A DNA stretch of 64,000 nucleotides from Veronia pacifica (GCF_001707825.1 NZ_LYBM01000020.1:22474-86473); one strand, 5' to 3'. Positions 34,467-43,963 are shown, numbered from the stretch's first letter. A program made the numbers and translations. Notes: generated from the sequence alone by a model not told the origin.

Positions 34467-35150
34467 ATGGAAACAGTACTTATTACAGGAGCCTCCAGAG
34501 GTATTGGCTTGGAACTCACTCGACAGTTTCTCAGATTGGATTATCGGGTTATATCCACATATCGTGGCCAACCTTCGGAGCAACTCAACAGTTTACTCTC
34601 TCATGATGCACTGACGCTCTATGAGCTGGAAGTCACCGATGATAGTTCAATCAATGAATTAGTCGCTCGTTTAGGCTCGTCAAAAATAGATATTCTCATC
34701 AATAACGCAGGGGTACTGGGATCAACAGAGCAGGCGTTGAATACAGTTGAAGTCAATGACTGGCTGAATACCTTTGCAACAAATACTATTGCGCCACTTA
34801 TGGTCAGCCGTGCACTTGTAGCTTCAATGGCACGTTCTGAAAATCCGCGAATCATTACTATTTCTAGCCAGATGGGCTCCCTCGAAGATGATGGCCCGGC
34901 CATGTACGCGTATCGAAGTTCAAAAACAGCGGTTAACAAAGTCATGCAGTTGTTGTCTTTGGAGCAAGAGCACACAGCTCTAACAGTATGCTCTGTTCAC
35001 CCGGGATGGGTAAAAACAGATATGGGGGGTGAAGATGCAGATATCACAGCTGAACAGAGCGCATCAGGTATTGCAGACGTTATTAAAAACCTTACCAAAG
35101 AACAAAATGGTACGTTTCTATCCTGGCAAGGAAAAGAAATACCTTGGTAA
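34467..35150 (+). CDS. Short-chain dehydrogenase/reductase
   Basis: 227 residues from ATG 34467, 8 bases after AGGA (ATG 34461 is too close). NAD(P) motif GASRGIGLE, NNAGVLG, and the catalytic Ser in ITISSQMGS with YRSSK (Tyr and Lys of YxxxK). Resembles C-factor-like or sniffer-type SDRs by size and the VHPGWVKTDMGG segment. Substrate unknown. Monocistronic. Confidence 0.88.
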   Translation: METVLITGASRGIGLELTRQFLRLDYRVISTYRGQPSEQLNSLLSHDALTLYELEVTDDSSINELVARLGSSKIDILINNAGVLGSTEQALNTVEVNDWLNTFATNTIAPLMVSRALVASMARSENPRIITISSQMGSLEDDGPAMYAYRSSKTAVNKVMQLLSLEQEHTALTVCSVHPGWVKTDMGGEDADITAEQSASGIADVIKNLTKEQNGTFLSWQGKEIPW

Positions 35151-35369
35151 ATACCAACAATGGGGAGGTTTAGAAAACGTTGAGGATATAAAAATAGCTT
35201 AATTTTTACATCTTCTATTTAACTCTTGGATCTACTCGTCAGATAACGAGCGTTGTTCATTAAAACAGTCTGTTATGCTTTGAAAATATGAAGGATATGG
35301 CTCCGTATTGCGGGCCATATCAAATCAATTATTGCCGAACAACAAAGCATACTTCAGAGCGTTTTCTTG

Positions 35370-35792
35370 ATGAGAATGACAGTATTGAACAATATTTACC
35401 TGAGGTTTAGCTCTTTTATCGATGTCATGGAGACATTAGACCCCCAAATTCTCACCAAGCAACTAGATGTATCTAAAAGTAAATCGGTCGGTGAGCATAT
35501 GTGGTGTCTTGTTGGTGCGCGAGAAAGCTATGCGCGCGCTATTATCGTTGGACATTGGGATGGATTTTCATGTTCATTGGAAAACAGCAAGGATCTAAAT
35601 CAGATAATTGAGAAGTTGAAAACATCCGGGCAAGTATTCAAAGATGCGGTGGATTCCGTTTCTGATTGGACTGAAGAGAGAGATAACTTACTTGTTCACT
35701 TACTTGAGCATGAGTCAATGCATGAGGGGCAACTGATTCGTCATATCTTTGCTCTTGAGAAAGATGTGCCTAAATCAGTCAAATGGGCTTGA
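35370..35792 (+). CDS. DinB-family protein
   Basis: 140 residues. DinB-fold metal site: His in VGEHMWCL and the HLLEHESMHEGQLIRH segment (two further His). The four-helix bundle is typical of DinB/YfiT-like thiol-dependent transferases; the true activity is unknown. ATG 35370 is chosen over TTG 35367. Confidence 0.7.
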   Translation: MRMTVLNNIYLRFSSFIDVMETLDPQILTKQLDVSKSKSVGEHMWCLVGARESYARAIIVGHWDGFSCSLENSKDLNQIIEKLKTSGQVFKDAVDSVSDWTEERDNLLVHLLEHESMHEGQLIRHIFALEKDVPKSVKWA

Positions 35793-35865
35793 GAATATAT
35801 TTTGCTAATAAAAATTTAATGCGAAGATTTTATTCCGATAATTACGAGCTAATAAAGAGTGTTGG

Positions 35866-36327
35866 ATGATTCAAATACAGATTAGAAAAGCAATACCGAG
35901 TGACGCCGACATTATCCTTGAGTTAATTAAAGCCAAGGCCAATTTTGATTGGGAAATGAAAAGATCGATGGGTGAACTTACGACCTCATTAGAGAAGATA
36001 AAGAACACACTTTTTAACGAATCGCCATTTGCCCACGTGTTCCTTGTTGAGGAGAAGAATAAGGTGGTCGGTTTTGCGCTCTACCATTTTCAGTATTCCT
36101 CATTCAAAGGCCAACCTTCTGTGTGGCTCGATGACTTGTTTATTTCGGGCAACCAGCGTTCAAAAGGGGCGGGCGCAGCGTTAATGCAAACCATCAAAGA
36201 AGAGGCATGCAGCAAAGATGCCAGCCATATCGGTTGGTTTGCTAACGCGAATAATCATCGGGCACAAAAATTTTACGACGCACTTGGCGCTGAGGTAGAT
36301 GAAGCCAGAGATAACTCTCTTCGATAG
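35866..36327 (+). CDS. GNAT acetyltransferase
   Basis: 153 residues. Acetyl-CoA site: WLDDLFISGNQRSKGAGAAL (motif A with RSKGAGAA), preceded by VVGFALYHF, and followed by NHRAQKFYDALGAE. Resembles diamine/spermidine or N-acetyltransferases of the SAT family. 73 bases after the DinB gene, same strand, possibly co-transcribed. Confidence 0.85.
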   Translation: MIQIQIRKAIPSDADIILELIKAKANFDWEMKRSMGELTTSLEKIKNTLFNESPFAHVFLVEEKNKVVGFALYHFQYSSFKGQPSVWLDDLFISGNQRSKGAGAALMQTIKEEACSKDASHIGWFANANNHRAQKFYDALGAEVDEARDNSLR

Positions 36328-36441
36328 AAGTGGTGCTTATAAACGCCTTTGGTGTGATGAAGAATTAACGTTTGATAATAAACTGAAGTGAATAATTTGT
36401 GTTCAGACGGTAGAGCCCTTTGACACTCTGAAGGATGAAAA

Positions 36442-37200
36442 ATGAAACTAGGGATTGTTCAAATGCCGATGGCATGGACTGTCGAAGAAAATACTCAGTT
36501 TATTTGCAAGACGATTCAACAACACGCCCACCTTGATGGGCTTATCTTCCCAGAGTTAAGTATCAGCGGCTTTCATCGCAAAATAGTCAGAGAATCAAAG
36601 CCTGACAAAATTCGTAAGTCATGCGATGAAATTGCAGAAGCGAGTGCTCAGAATCAGATATTGGTTTTTGCTGGCGCACCATTAATAGAAAGCGGCCTAC
36701 TACGTAACAGTTATCTGGTCTTTGACAGAGGCTGTGTTCGTCATCAATGGCATAAAGTGGGTCTTACAAATAGCGAGGCAACAGTGTTCGAGCCTGCTTA
36801 TCGTCGTGATATTTACCGACATGAGTCGATATCTTTTTCCGCACTGATTTGCCGCGAGGCAAGTGACGTCTCTTGGTTCGTCAACGAGTTTAAGCAGGAT
36901 AAGCCCGATATTATTTTATGGCCCTGTTACATAGGGCAGTGGAGCACGCAGCCTGATGCGGATAGTTCTGCATTCGAGTCTGGTGTCAAATGGATCGCAC
37001 AACAACTTGGCTGCTATGTATTGCAATGTAACTGGCCCCAGTCCTTAAATGAACCAGATAGTACCGGGCTGGGAGGTAGCAAAGTGGTCGCACCGGATGG
37101 ACGAAACGTAGCACTCATGCCCTACGGCCACGCGTGCGTTGGTATCTTTGATTCAACAAACAACGATATGACGATCGGTGATTTCGACCATGCGCCCTGA
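36442..37200 (+). CDS. Carbon-nitrogen hydrolase (nitrilase superfamily)
   Basis: 252 residues. Glu-Lys-Cys triad visible: E38 in FPELSISGF, K104 in HKVGLTN, C136 in LICREASD. It hydrolyses a non-peptide C-N bond; the family includes omega-amidases and N-carbamoyl hydrolases. AAGGATGAAAA precedes the ATG. Ends at a long bidirectional hairpin. Confidence 0.87.
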   Translation: MKLGIVQMPMAWTVEENTQFICKTIQQHAHLDGLIFPELSISGFHRKIVRESKPDKIRKSCDEIAEASAQNQILVFAGAPLIESGLLRNSYLVFDRGCVRHQWHKVGLTNSEATVFEPAYRRDIYRHESISFSALICREASDVSWFVNEFKQDKPDIILWPCYIGQWSTQPDADSSAFESGVKWIAQQLGCYVLQCNWPQSLNEPDSTGLGGSKVVAPDGRNVALMPYGHACVGIFDSTNNDMTIGDFDHAP

Positions 37201-37208
37201 TATGTCTT

Positions 37209-37237
37209 ACTCAGACAACCTTATTGGCTGTCTGAGT
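37209..37237. terminator. Bidirectional terminator after nitrilase gene
   Basis: Arms ACTCAGACA / TGTCTGAGT, with an inner CC/GG pair and loop TTATT, placed between convergent genes. Confidence 0.65.
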
Positions 37238-37287
37238 TGATGTTACTTTTGGTCAAATATGCTTTATTACTTTGCGGGGCTTATCAG

Positions 37288-38478
37288 TCAGGGTGTCGCA
37301 ATGGGTTGCAATTTGTGACTTTCGGCGACCAGCTCTGGAATTCCACTCGCTGCGTTAGCTTCACTGGCAAGTTCCTTCTCTCTGTCAGATGCATAACGTC
37401 TGTCCCAATCCAATACTTTTGGTGTCATGAGTTTGTGCCAGAGTGGAGGTATGAGTGTAATTAAGATGGTAGATAGGTAGCCGCCCACCATCATAGGGGC
37501 ATCGCTCATCGGTTTCAGATCCTGATAAGGGACTTCTCCCTGCGCATGGTGATGTGAGTGGCGAGTAAGATTAAACATTGCCCACGAGCTGATGCGTTTA
37601 TTCGTGTTCCATGAGTGATGTGGTCTTACTGGTGTTTTGGGATCTCTCACTAATCCGTAGTGCTCCATATAATTGACAATTTCGAGCAGTGCTTTACCGC
37701 CCAGACCAATCGTGATGAAGTACAACGCGCACTCCAAACCGCCGAAAATATAGAAAAATGCCAGAACAGAGAAGCTCATGAGCTGACCACGTAAAAAGAT
37801 GTTGTGGTGTGAAAAGAGTGGAAGTTTCTTGCGACTCAGCCTTTTTTTCTCAATTTCCCAGGCGCTTACATTTCCTTCCCACGACGAGATAAGAATGTGT
37901 GAATAAACACTTCTCCCTCTCGGCGCTGTTGCTGGGTCATTAACTGTTGCAGCGTATCTATGGTGTCCATAAACATGCTCAATTGAGAAGATGGTGTCAA
38001 AGCTCAATGCCAGTAACCACCTTCCTATCAGCAAAGATGTTTTATCGCGAGTTCGGTGAACCAGTTCATGAGCTGGAATTGTTGCGACCATGCCAACCAT
38101 CAATATAGCAACAAGTATGATAGCTGACTGTTCTGCTAACCCCATTAGCTCGCGTCTCTCAAATAAGTCGAGTCCGAACACATTCAATATGAATTGCCCA
38201 AAACCCAATATGTCTCTGTCGCTAAACATCCACGCAGACGAAAAAATTAATAAATATATAAGAGGAAGAGACAGCCATAAATTAAAGGTAAGAAGTTGTG
38301 GCTTCTGATATTTTGGTACTGAAAGGTCATCTCCGGACAACATATCTCCAACAGAATAAATAAGTATTATGCTTACTGCTCCTCCAATAATAAATTCCTC
38401 TCCGAGAAGAAGGCATGTTAAAGCCATGAGACTAGTAATATGAAATGAATAAAACTTAAGGTAATGAAAAATAATCAT
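37288..38478 (-). CDS. AlkB-type membrane di-iron hydroxylase
   Basis: 396 residues, about six membrane helices. His boxes typical of alkane 1-monooxygenases: HELVHR (137-142), HVYGHHRYA (168-), NYMEHYGL and RHSHHHA. The NYMEHYGL segment is diagnostic of AlkB rather than simple fatty-acid desaturases. It likely hydroxylates an alkane or an alkyl chain at the inner membrane with rubredoxin. No rubredoxin gene is adjacent. It is divergent from the AraC-type regulator gene, the expected control. Confidence 0.85.
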   Translation of the reverse strand: MIIFHYLKFYSFHITSLMALTCLLLGEEFIIGGAVSIILIYSVGDMLSGDDLSVPKYQKPQLLTFNLWLSLPLIYLLIFSSAWMFSDRDILGFGQFILNVFGLDLFERRELMGLAEQSAIILVAILMVGMVATIPAHELVHRTRDKTSLLIGRWLLALSFDTIFSIEHVYGHHRYAATVNDPATAPRGRSVYSHILISSWEGNVSAWEIEKKRLSRKKLPLFSHHNIFLRGQLMSFSVLAFFYIFGGLECALYFITIGLGGKALLEIVNYMEHYGLVRDPKTPVRPHHSWNTNKRISSWAMFNLTRHSHHHAQGEVPYQDLKPMSDAPMMVGGYLSTILITLIPPLWHKLMTPKVLDWDRRYASDREKELASEANAASGIPELVAESHKLQPIATP

Positions 38479-38744
38479 ATCAACTTCTCTGTCCTGTTGA
38501 TTATTAATGCTTTTGATGGTTACTCACAGAAATCCAGTATTCCACGATTAATGCCTGATCTATTTACGAGTCTTTTTTCTCAAAAATGATATTAATTTTT
38601 AATTTGTAAATTAATATCCCGCTTCAAGTTGTTGGTGTTTTGATTTGCTATCCATACTTACGTTGAGTGTAAACGTTCTCTTATGAAGCTAGCAGTGGTG
38701 CCTGATCCTGAATAGGGCATCAATAGACAGATAAGGGACAGTAA

Positions 38745-39794
38745 TTGACAGCGACTATGATAGATAAATTGACGCAGTTTCCAGTGACGTATTTATGTTT
38801 CGTCGATAAACAATTGAAAAGTATGGGGCTGAATATTGATTCAGCCTTGAGGCGCTATGGGTTAAATCCCAATGAACTCGAAAAGCACGATGAAGAATTT
38901 ACGACGGAAACATTTTTTAAATTAATGGATGAGGCAGTTCACGTTGCAGAGCACCCTCAGATGGGGCTGCTGATAGGCCAACAGATGAGACTGAATGCTC
39001 ATGGTGCACTCGGGTTTGCTGCTCTTAATTGCGAGAACTTTTGGCAGATCCTAGAGCTGGCAGAAAAATTTGTGTCTGCCAGAACAGGGCACATCTACTC
39101 AATGACACATCGTGAAAGAGGGGAAAAAGTAGAAATCGTCATTCATGTAAACACAGACATCATAGATCCAATGGTGAGAAATTCGCTGCTAGAAGCGTTT
39201 GTTGTCGCTCTGTACAACGTGATGAGCGAAACGTTTACAGATTCATTGCCTGATATTTCTGTTCACTTCGACTTTCCCGGGGTGACAAACGGGATAGAAA
39301 ATAGCGTATTTGATTGCAGCGTAATTTATGGCAGCGCATATTGTGGACTGATGACCACTAAAGCCTCAATGGAACAGAAAATCAAGACCTCATATCCGGG
39401 CAGTTTCCGTGAGGCGAATAAAATGTGTGAGAGAGAGCTCGAATGTTTCACTGATCCTCACTCATTGGCTAATAAGGTCGAACAAAAGCTAGAAAATGCC
39501 AATCTCAATGACTTTGGATTAAATGAAATGGCGTCAGTTTTTAACATGTCGCCAAGAAGCTTTCACCGTCGTCTGCAAGATGAAGGTATGACATACAAAA
39601 CCATCGTTGAAAGTGTTCGTCACCAAAAGGCGACTGAAATGCTTCGTAGTGAGCATTTGAGTATTCAGGAAGTCGCTTATAACCTTGGATACAGTGATCC
39701 AGCAAGCTTTCGCCGCGCATTCAGACGATGGGAAAATATGTCTCCCATGGAATACCGTGAATCATTACAGATCAAACATCGGCATTACACCTGA
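38745..39794 (+). CDS. AraC-family regulator, OruR-like ligand domain
   Basis: 349 residues. N-terminal AraC_binding-type domain (ALRRYGLNPNELEKH, LGFAALNCENFWQ) and C-terminal double HTH (MASVFNMSPRSFHRRLQDEG; IQEVAYNLGYSDPASFRRAF). Start TTG 38745 has AAGGGACAGTAA. Shares a 266-base divergent promoter region with the AlkB-like gene, so it probably activates it in response to a hydrophobic inducer; this is inference. Confidence 0.85.
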   Translation: MTATMIDKLTQFPVTYLCFVDKQLKSMGLNIDSALRRYGLNPNELEKHDEEFTTETFFKLMDEAVHVAEHPQMGLLIGQQMRLNAHGALGFAALNCENFWQILELAEKFVSARTGHIYSMTHRERGEKVEIVIHVNTDIIDPMVRNSLLEAFVVALYNVMSETFTDSLPDISVHFDFPGVTNGIENSVFDCSVIYGSAYCGLMTTKASMEQKIKTSYPGSFREANKMCERELECFTDPHSLANKVEQKLENANLNDFGLNEMASVFNMSPRSFHRRLQDEGMTYKTIVESVRHQKATEMLRSEHLSIQEVAYNLGYSDPASFRRAFRRWENMSPMEYRESLQIKHRHYT

Positions 39795-39945
39795 TGCTGA
39801 TAGTAGTCGATTAAATCTCTAAGCTGCTTACACATGGAATGTTTTTGCGGCTCACTCTTTGGTTAAAAGTCTGCGAGAACGACAATAGTGTTAAATACTG
39901 TCAGCGTTGTGAAATACTACTCAAGGATTGCCAAGAGGAGTATTT

Positions 39946-40359
39946 ATGTCTTTGAATCTGAAAACAGTTGATGGTGTACAAATTAATCGCGAACACAAAG
40001 CGACCTGTCATTGTGGTTCGGTAGAAATGTTGTTGTCCTTGCCTGACGGCTTAGTTGACATTCGACGCTGTGACTGCTCAATGTGTAGAAGGCGCGGTGC
40101 GATTGTGTCTTCAATAACACTCGACGCGATAAAAATCACCAAAGGACAAGATTTATTAAGCCTTTATCAGTTTAATACTCATACAGCTAAACACTTTTTC
40201 TGCTCACGCTGTGGTATTTACACTCATCATCAAAGACGTTCCAATCCTAATCAATATGGGGTAAACGTCGCTTGTCTCGAGGGTATAAACCCTCTGAAAA
40301 TCGAAGGCGTCGTCACTAATGACGGGGTGAATCACCCTGCGGACAGGTTCACTGAATGA
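39946..40359 (+). CDS. GFA-family zinc protein (CENP-V/GFA domain)
   Basis: 137 residues from ATG 39946 (AAGAGGAG upstream). Cys motifs of the Gfa/CENP-V fold: ATCHCGSVE, CDCSMCRRRG and FFCSRCGIYTHH. Family members bind zinc and some act on S-hydroxymethylglutathione or related thiols; activity here unknown. Confidence 0.85.
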   Translation: MSLNLKTVDGVQINREHKATCHCGSVEMLLSLPDGLVDIRRCDCSMCRRRGAIVSSITLDAIKITKGQDLLSLYQFNTHTAKHFFCSRCGIYTHHQRRSNPNQYGVNVACLEGINPLKIEGVVTNDGVNHPADRFTE

Positions 40360-40449
40360 TACACATCAGATAGGTAGTAATGCCTTGTATAGGTATTAGT
40401 GGCTTGGTGTTGGATTGTATGTGACTATTTGAATACGAAATGTTTGGCG

Positions 40450-40487
40450 ATCCCTTTGATTGCCATTCGTCAATGGTTCAAAGGGAT
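40450..40487. terminator. Long hairpin between GFA gene and small hypothetical gene
   Basis: Outer arms ATCCCTTTGA / TCAAAGGGAT and inner CCATT / AATGG around CGTC give a 38-base imperfect stem-loop in a convergent gap. Probable bidirectional terminator; T runs are absent. Confidence 0.6.
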
Positions 40488-40511
40488 ATCAGCGCTTAAT
40501 TAGAAAAGTAC

Positions 40512-40715
40512 CTAGCTGTTAACTTGCAGACTCCGTTCGTTTTTTCTGTCGTTTCGCTTATTTTTGTTGAGCTCTATCGTGTATGCGGCAATAAGTGCAC
40601 TTAGGTCGTTAATATTGATATTGGTTTCTACCTCATGATCAATACCACTTGTTACTTTCTTTTTTAGTCTCTCTAAAATACGGCGCATTTCATCCGTATC
40701 TGTGTTGATGCCCAT
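40512..40715 (-). CDS. Small hypothetical helical protein
   Basis: 67 residues, charged (RRILERLKKKVTSG and NKNKRNDRKNERS), no signal or membrane segment. GGAAGGTAATAGGA upstream of ATG 40715 supports translation. Family not recognised. Confidence 0.55.
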   Translation of the reverse strand: MGINTDTDEMRRILERLKKKVTSGIDHEVETNININDLSALIAAYTIELNKNKRNDRKNERSLQVNS

Positions 40716-41192
40716 TCCTATTACCTTCCGGCCGTGTTAAAAAATAGCCAATTAAGCTATTGATTATAGTGGTTATTCTCTTTCTGTCATTTAAAAAGAT
40801 CAAGTCTTGACAACAAGGGTGATTATCATGATTTTTTGTTGAACACTGGTCTATTTACTGACCACTTAACTTGTCAAAGTCATGTCGGATAGTGCCACTC
40901 GCTTTGTCTTGCCTTATATCCCTCAATTCCCCAGAAATACATCCTCAGCGAGCATGAAGAGTGTGTATCACAATCTTGATTAGACTTTTTACTTGAACTT
41001 TTCATGACAAGCCTATCTAGACAAGTTTGGCAACTTATCTAGATAAATAAGCTTATTATCAGTGGCTCAAAGCACTTGGTTGATCGCAACCTTTTTGATG
41101 AAAGGCTCAAATGCAATCATTTTGAAAATTCTCCGTTATAAAAGCGAAATATTTTGCTTGCAGGATATGCCCACCTGAAAGGAGAGGTTTTT
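40716..41192. other. Promoter region of the phosphonate operon
   Basis: Carries the TCTAGA palindromes described separately (41013-41046) and AAAGGAGAGG before phnC. A weak PHO-box-like element (TTGTCAA-AGTC-ATGTCGG, 40871-40888) is the only hint of PhoB control. Confidence 0.5.
41013..41046. promoter_or_regulatory. Double TCTAGA operator upstream of phnC
   Basis: Two TCTAGA-centred sites (CTATCTAGACAAG and TTATCTAGATAA) are themselves arranged in a larger inverted repeat: TCTAGA-C-AAGTT-TGGC-AACTT-A-TCTAGA. The same core recurs before phnF. Likely operator for the GntR-type PhnF. Confidence 0.65.
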
Positions 41193-42029
41193 ATGAATAG
41201 CATTGTCGACGTGAAAAATTTGACCAAGTCTTTTGATGGCAAGAAAGCATTGAAAGCAATAAACCTCGTCATTGAGCACAAACACATGACGGCTTTACTT
41301 GGTCCATCTGGCTCGGGGAAATCAACATTGCTCAGACACCTGAGCGGGCTAATGTTCTCCGACAAAGCGGGCGGCGGTGAGATTAAGGTCTTGGGCAAAG
41401 TAGTACAAAGCCATGGACGTGCCAGTAAAGATGTCAGGCATTGCCGCTCTCAAGCCGGCTATATTTTTCAGCAGTTCAATTTAGTGAACCGCTTGACGGT
41501 AATGACAAACGTACTGATTGGTGCGCTCAGTTATACCCCGACATGGCGCACGCTGACAGGCCAATTCACTACTGAACAAAAACAGCAGGCAATGGCCGCA
41601 CTAGAGCGTGTTGGCATGGCCGAGTTTGCCCATCAACGTGTGTCAACTCTATCAGGTGGCCAGCAGCAACGCGTCGCCATTGCCCGGGCACTGATGCAAA
41701 AGGCCAAAATCATTTTTGCTGATGAGCCAATAGCCTCCCTTGACCCCGAATCATCAAGAATCGTGATGGAACTCCTTCGCGACATTAACCAGAAAGAAGG
41801 TATCCCCGTCATTGTCACCCTGCACCAAGTCGAGCATGCGTTGAACTATTGCCAGCATGTGGTCGCGCTGAAAGAGGGCGAAATTTTTTATCAGGGCGAA
41901 AGCCGTGAGCTAGATAGAAAAGCGATTGAATCTCTATACCGTGGTGCCGACAAAGTCATTGAAGAAATTGACATTCTTCAGCCTGTGCCAGCACCTGCTT
42001 ATCAAACAAACCTGTACACCACCAGTTAA
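41193..42029 (+). CDS. phnC: Phosphonate ABC transporter ATPase
   Basis: 278 residues from ATG 41193 (AAAGGAGAGG upstream). Walker A GPSGSGKST, IFQQFNLVNRLTV, signature LSGGQQQRVAIARAL, Walker B IIFADEPIASLDPESS. The PhnC-type LVNRLTVMTNVL segment is clear. First gene of the C-P lyase locus, downstream of the operator pair, and 26 bases from phnD. Confidence 0.95.
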   Translation: MNSIVDVKNLTKSFDGKKALKAINLVIEHKHMTALLGPSGSGKSTLLRHLSGLMFSDKAGGGEIKVLGKVVQSHGRASKDVRHCRSQAGYIFQQFNLVNRLTVMTNVLIGALSYTPTWRTLTGQFTTEQKQQAMAALERVGMAEFAHQRVSTLSGGQQQRVAIARALMQKAKIIFADEPIASLDPESSRIVMELLRDINQKEGIPVIVTLHQVEHALNYCQHVVALKEGEIFYQGESRELDRKAIESLYRGADKVIEEIDILQPVPAPAYQTNLYTTS

Positions 42030-42055
42030 TGCTAAACCATAAAAAGGAACTGAAC

Positions 42056-43057
42056 ATGTTACGTGCAATTAGGACGATCACTTGCGGTGTCACCCTACTG
42101 GCAGCGGCGGTTTCTGCGCCGGTCATGGCTGCAGAAAAGGCAATGAAAACGCTGAACTTCGGGATCATTTCTACCGAATCTCAGCAGAACTTAAAGTCAT
42201 CTTGGAACCCCTTCCTCGAAGACATGGGTAAAAAACTTGGCGTAGAAGTGAAAGCCTATTTTGCCCCTGACTATGCAGGCATCATCCAAGGTATGCGTTT
42301 TGATAAAGTCGATATCGCTTGGTACGGAAACAAGTCAGCGATGGAAGCCGTCGACCGTGCTGGTGGTGAAATTTTTGCACAAACCGTCGATTTCACGGGT
42401 AACCCAGGTTACTGGAGCTTGTTGATCACACAGAAAGACAGCCCAATTAACACTGTTGAAGACATGATCAAGCAACGCGGTAATCTGGCGTTCGGTAATG
42501 GCGATCCAAATTCAACGTCTGGCTTCCTTGTCCCTTCTTACTACGTTTTCGCCCAGAACGATATTCAACCAACTGACTTCAAACGTTCTTTGAACTCAAG
42601 CCATGAGGTTAACCTGTTCGCGGTTGCGAACGGTCAGATTGATGTTGCTACTAACAATACAGAAAGTCTGAGCCGCTTTGCGAAGAAAAACCCAGAGAAA
42701 GCGAAGAACATCAAAATTATTTGGAAATCTCCACTTATTCCTTCAGACCCAATCGTATGGCGTAAAAACTTGCCAGAGAACATGAAGACCAAAGTCTATG
42801 ACTTCTTCATGAGCTACGGTAAATCAGGCGACAAACAAGAGCTGGCTATCCTTAAAGAATTGGACTGGGCACCGTTCAAACCCTCAAGCGACCTGCAACT
42901 CCTTCCTATCCGTCAACTGTCGCTGTTCAAGAAAATGCGCCAGCTGAAAGGTGAAGAGAAACTATCGAATAAACAAGCTGAAGAGCTCTCCGGTATTCAA
43001 GGCAAACTGTCTGCACTGAACCGTCAGATGTCAGCAATCGAAGCCATGGACAAGTAA
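42056..43057 (+). CDS. phnD: Phosphonate-binding periplasmic protein
   Basis: 333 residues from ATG 42056 (AAAAAGGAACTGAAC). Signal peptide ending PVMAA. PhnD-type segments: NFGIISTESQQNLKSSWNPF, YAGIIQGMRFDKVDIAWYG, FGNGDPNSTSGFLVP. Binds 2-aminoethylphosphonate or similar in the periplasm. Followed by a hairpin that probably sets a high phnD level over phnE. Confidence 0.95.
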   Translation: MLRAIRTITCGVTLLAAAVSAPVMAAEKAMKTLNFGIISTESQQNLKSSWNPFLEDMGKKLGVEVKAYFAPDYAGIIQGMRFDKVDIAWYGNKSAMEAVDRAGGEIFAQTVDFTGNPGYWSLLITQKDSPINTVEDMIKQRGNLAFGNGDPNSTSGFLVPSYYVFAQNDIQPTDFKRSLNSSHEVNLFAVANGQIDVATNNTESLSRFAKKNPEKAKNIKIIWKSPLIPSDPIVWRKNLPENMKTKVYDFFMSYGKSGDKQELAILKELDWAPFKPSSDLQLLPIRQLSLFKKMRQLKGEEKLSNKQAEELSGIQGKLSALNRQMSAIEAMDK

Positions 43058-43066
43058 AAATGATAC

Positions 43067-43093
43067 TGGGAGAGCGAATTGCTCTCCCATTTT
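43067..43093 (+). terminator. Attenuating terminator-like hairpin between phnD and phnE
   Basis: Arms TGGGAGAGC / GCTCTCCCA, 5-base loop, then TTTT. Located in the middle of the operon, so partial termination or mRNA stabilisation is expected. Confidence 0.7.
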
Positions 43094-43128
43094 CGCCTCA
43101 TTGAGGCAGTAAAAGGAAATTTTGTTTT

Positions 43129-43917
43129 ATGAGTAACGCAACGGCACTTCAAACTCCCGATCAACTGTCTGGTTGGAAGCGCACTCTGATTTTAGTGATG
43201 ACGGCTGTGGTACTGGCATGGGCGTGGCAAGGCGCTGAGATGCGTCCAATGCAGCTCATTGAAGACTCAGGCAACATGGCGGAGCTCGCCAGTGACTTCT
43301 TTCCACCCGATTTTACTCACTGGCAACTTTACGTTGAAGAAACGCTGATCACTTTACAAATCGCCGTTTGGGGCACGCTGTTATCCATATTGCTGTCAGT
43401 GCCACTCGGTTTGCTGTGCGCTGAAAATATTGCGCCGATTTGGATTTATCAGCCCATGCGTCGGTTGATGGATGCAGCGCGCGCAATCAACGAAATGGTG
43501 TTTGCCATGTTGTTTGTTGTTGCGGTGGGGCTCGGACCTTTTGCAGGGGTTTTGGCGCTTTTCGTGCACACCACGGGCGTTCTGGCGAAGCTGTTCTCTG
43601 AAGCGGTCGAGGCCATAGACGAGGGACCAGTTGAGGGTGTAAGAGCAACTGGCGCGAACAAAATTGAAGAGATTATGTACGGTGTACTCCCTCAAGTCAT
43701 GCCACTTTGGGTGTCTTTTGCACTCTACCGTTTCGAGTCAAACGTTCGCTCGGCGACGGTTGTCGGTATGGTTGGCGCGGGCGGCATAGGCGTACTGCTG
43801 TGGGAAGCGATTCGTGGATTTCAGTTTGAGCAAACAGCGGCCATCATGGCAATCATCATCGTCACTGTCAGCTTAATTGACTTTGCATCGCAGTTTATCC
43901 GCAAGAAATTTATCTAA
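43129..43917 (+). CDS. phnE: Phosphonate ABC transporter permease
   Basis: 262 residues, about six membrane helices. PhnE EAA-type loop: [20 protein letters not shown], then [20 protein letters not shown]. Single permease gene, so likely a homodimer. AGGAAATTTTGTTTT precedes the ATG. Confidence 0.95.
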   Translation: MSNATALQTPDQLSGWKRTLILVMTAVVLAWAWQGAEMRPMQLIEDSGNMAELASDFFPPDFTHWQLYVEETLITLQIAVWGTLLSILLSVPLGLLCAENIAPIWIYQPMRRLMDAARAINEMVFAMLFVVAVGLGPFAGVLALFVHTTGVLAKLFSEAVEAIDEGPVEGVRATGANKIEEIMYGVLPQVMPLWVSFALYRFESNVRSATVVGMVGAGGIGVLLWEAIRGFQFEQTAAIMAIIIVTVSLIDFASQFIRKKFI

Positions 43918-43932
43918 ATTTTTTTCGAGTAG

Positions 43933-43944
43933 TTGTCTAGACAA
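43933..43944. promoter_or_regulatory. TCTAGA operator upstream of phnF
   Basis: Perfect 12-bp palindrome TTGTCTAGACAA, 20 bases before the phnF ATG. The same core occurs twice upstream of phnC. Probably the autoregulatory PhnF site. Confidence 0.7.
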
Positions 43945-43963
43945 GTTTATTGGAGTTGGAGAA

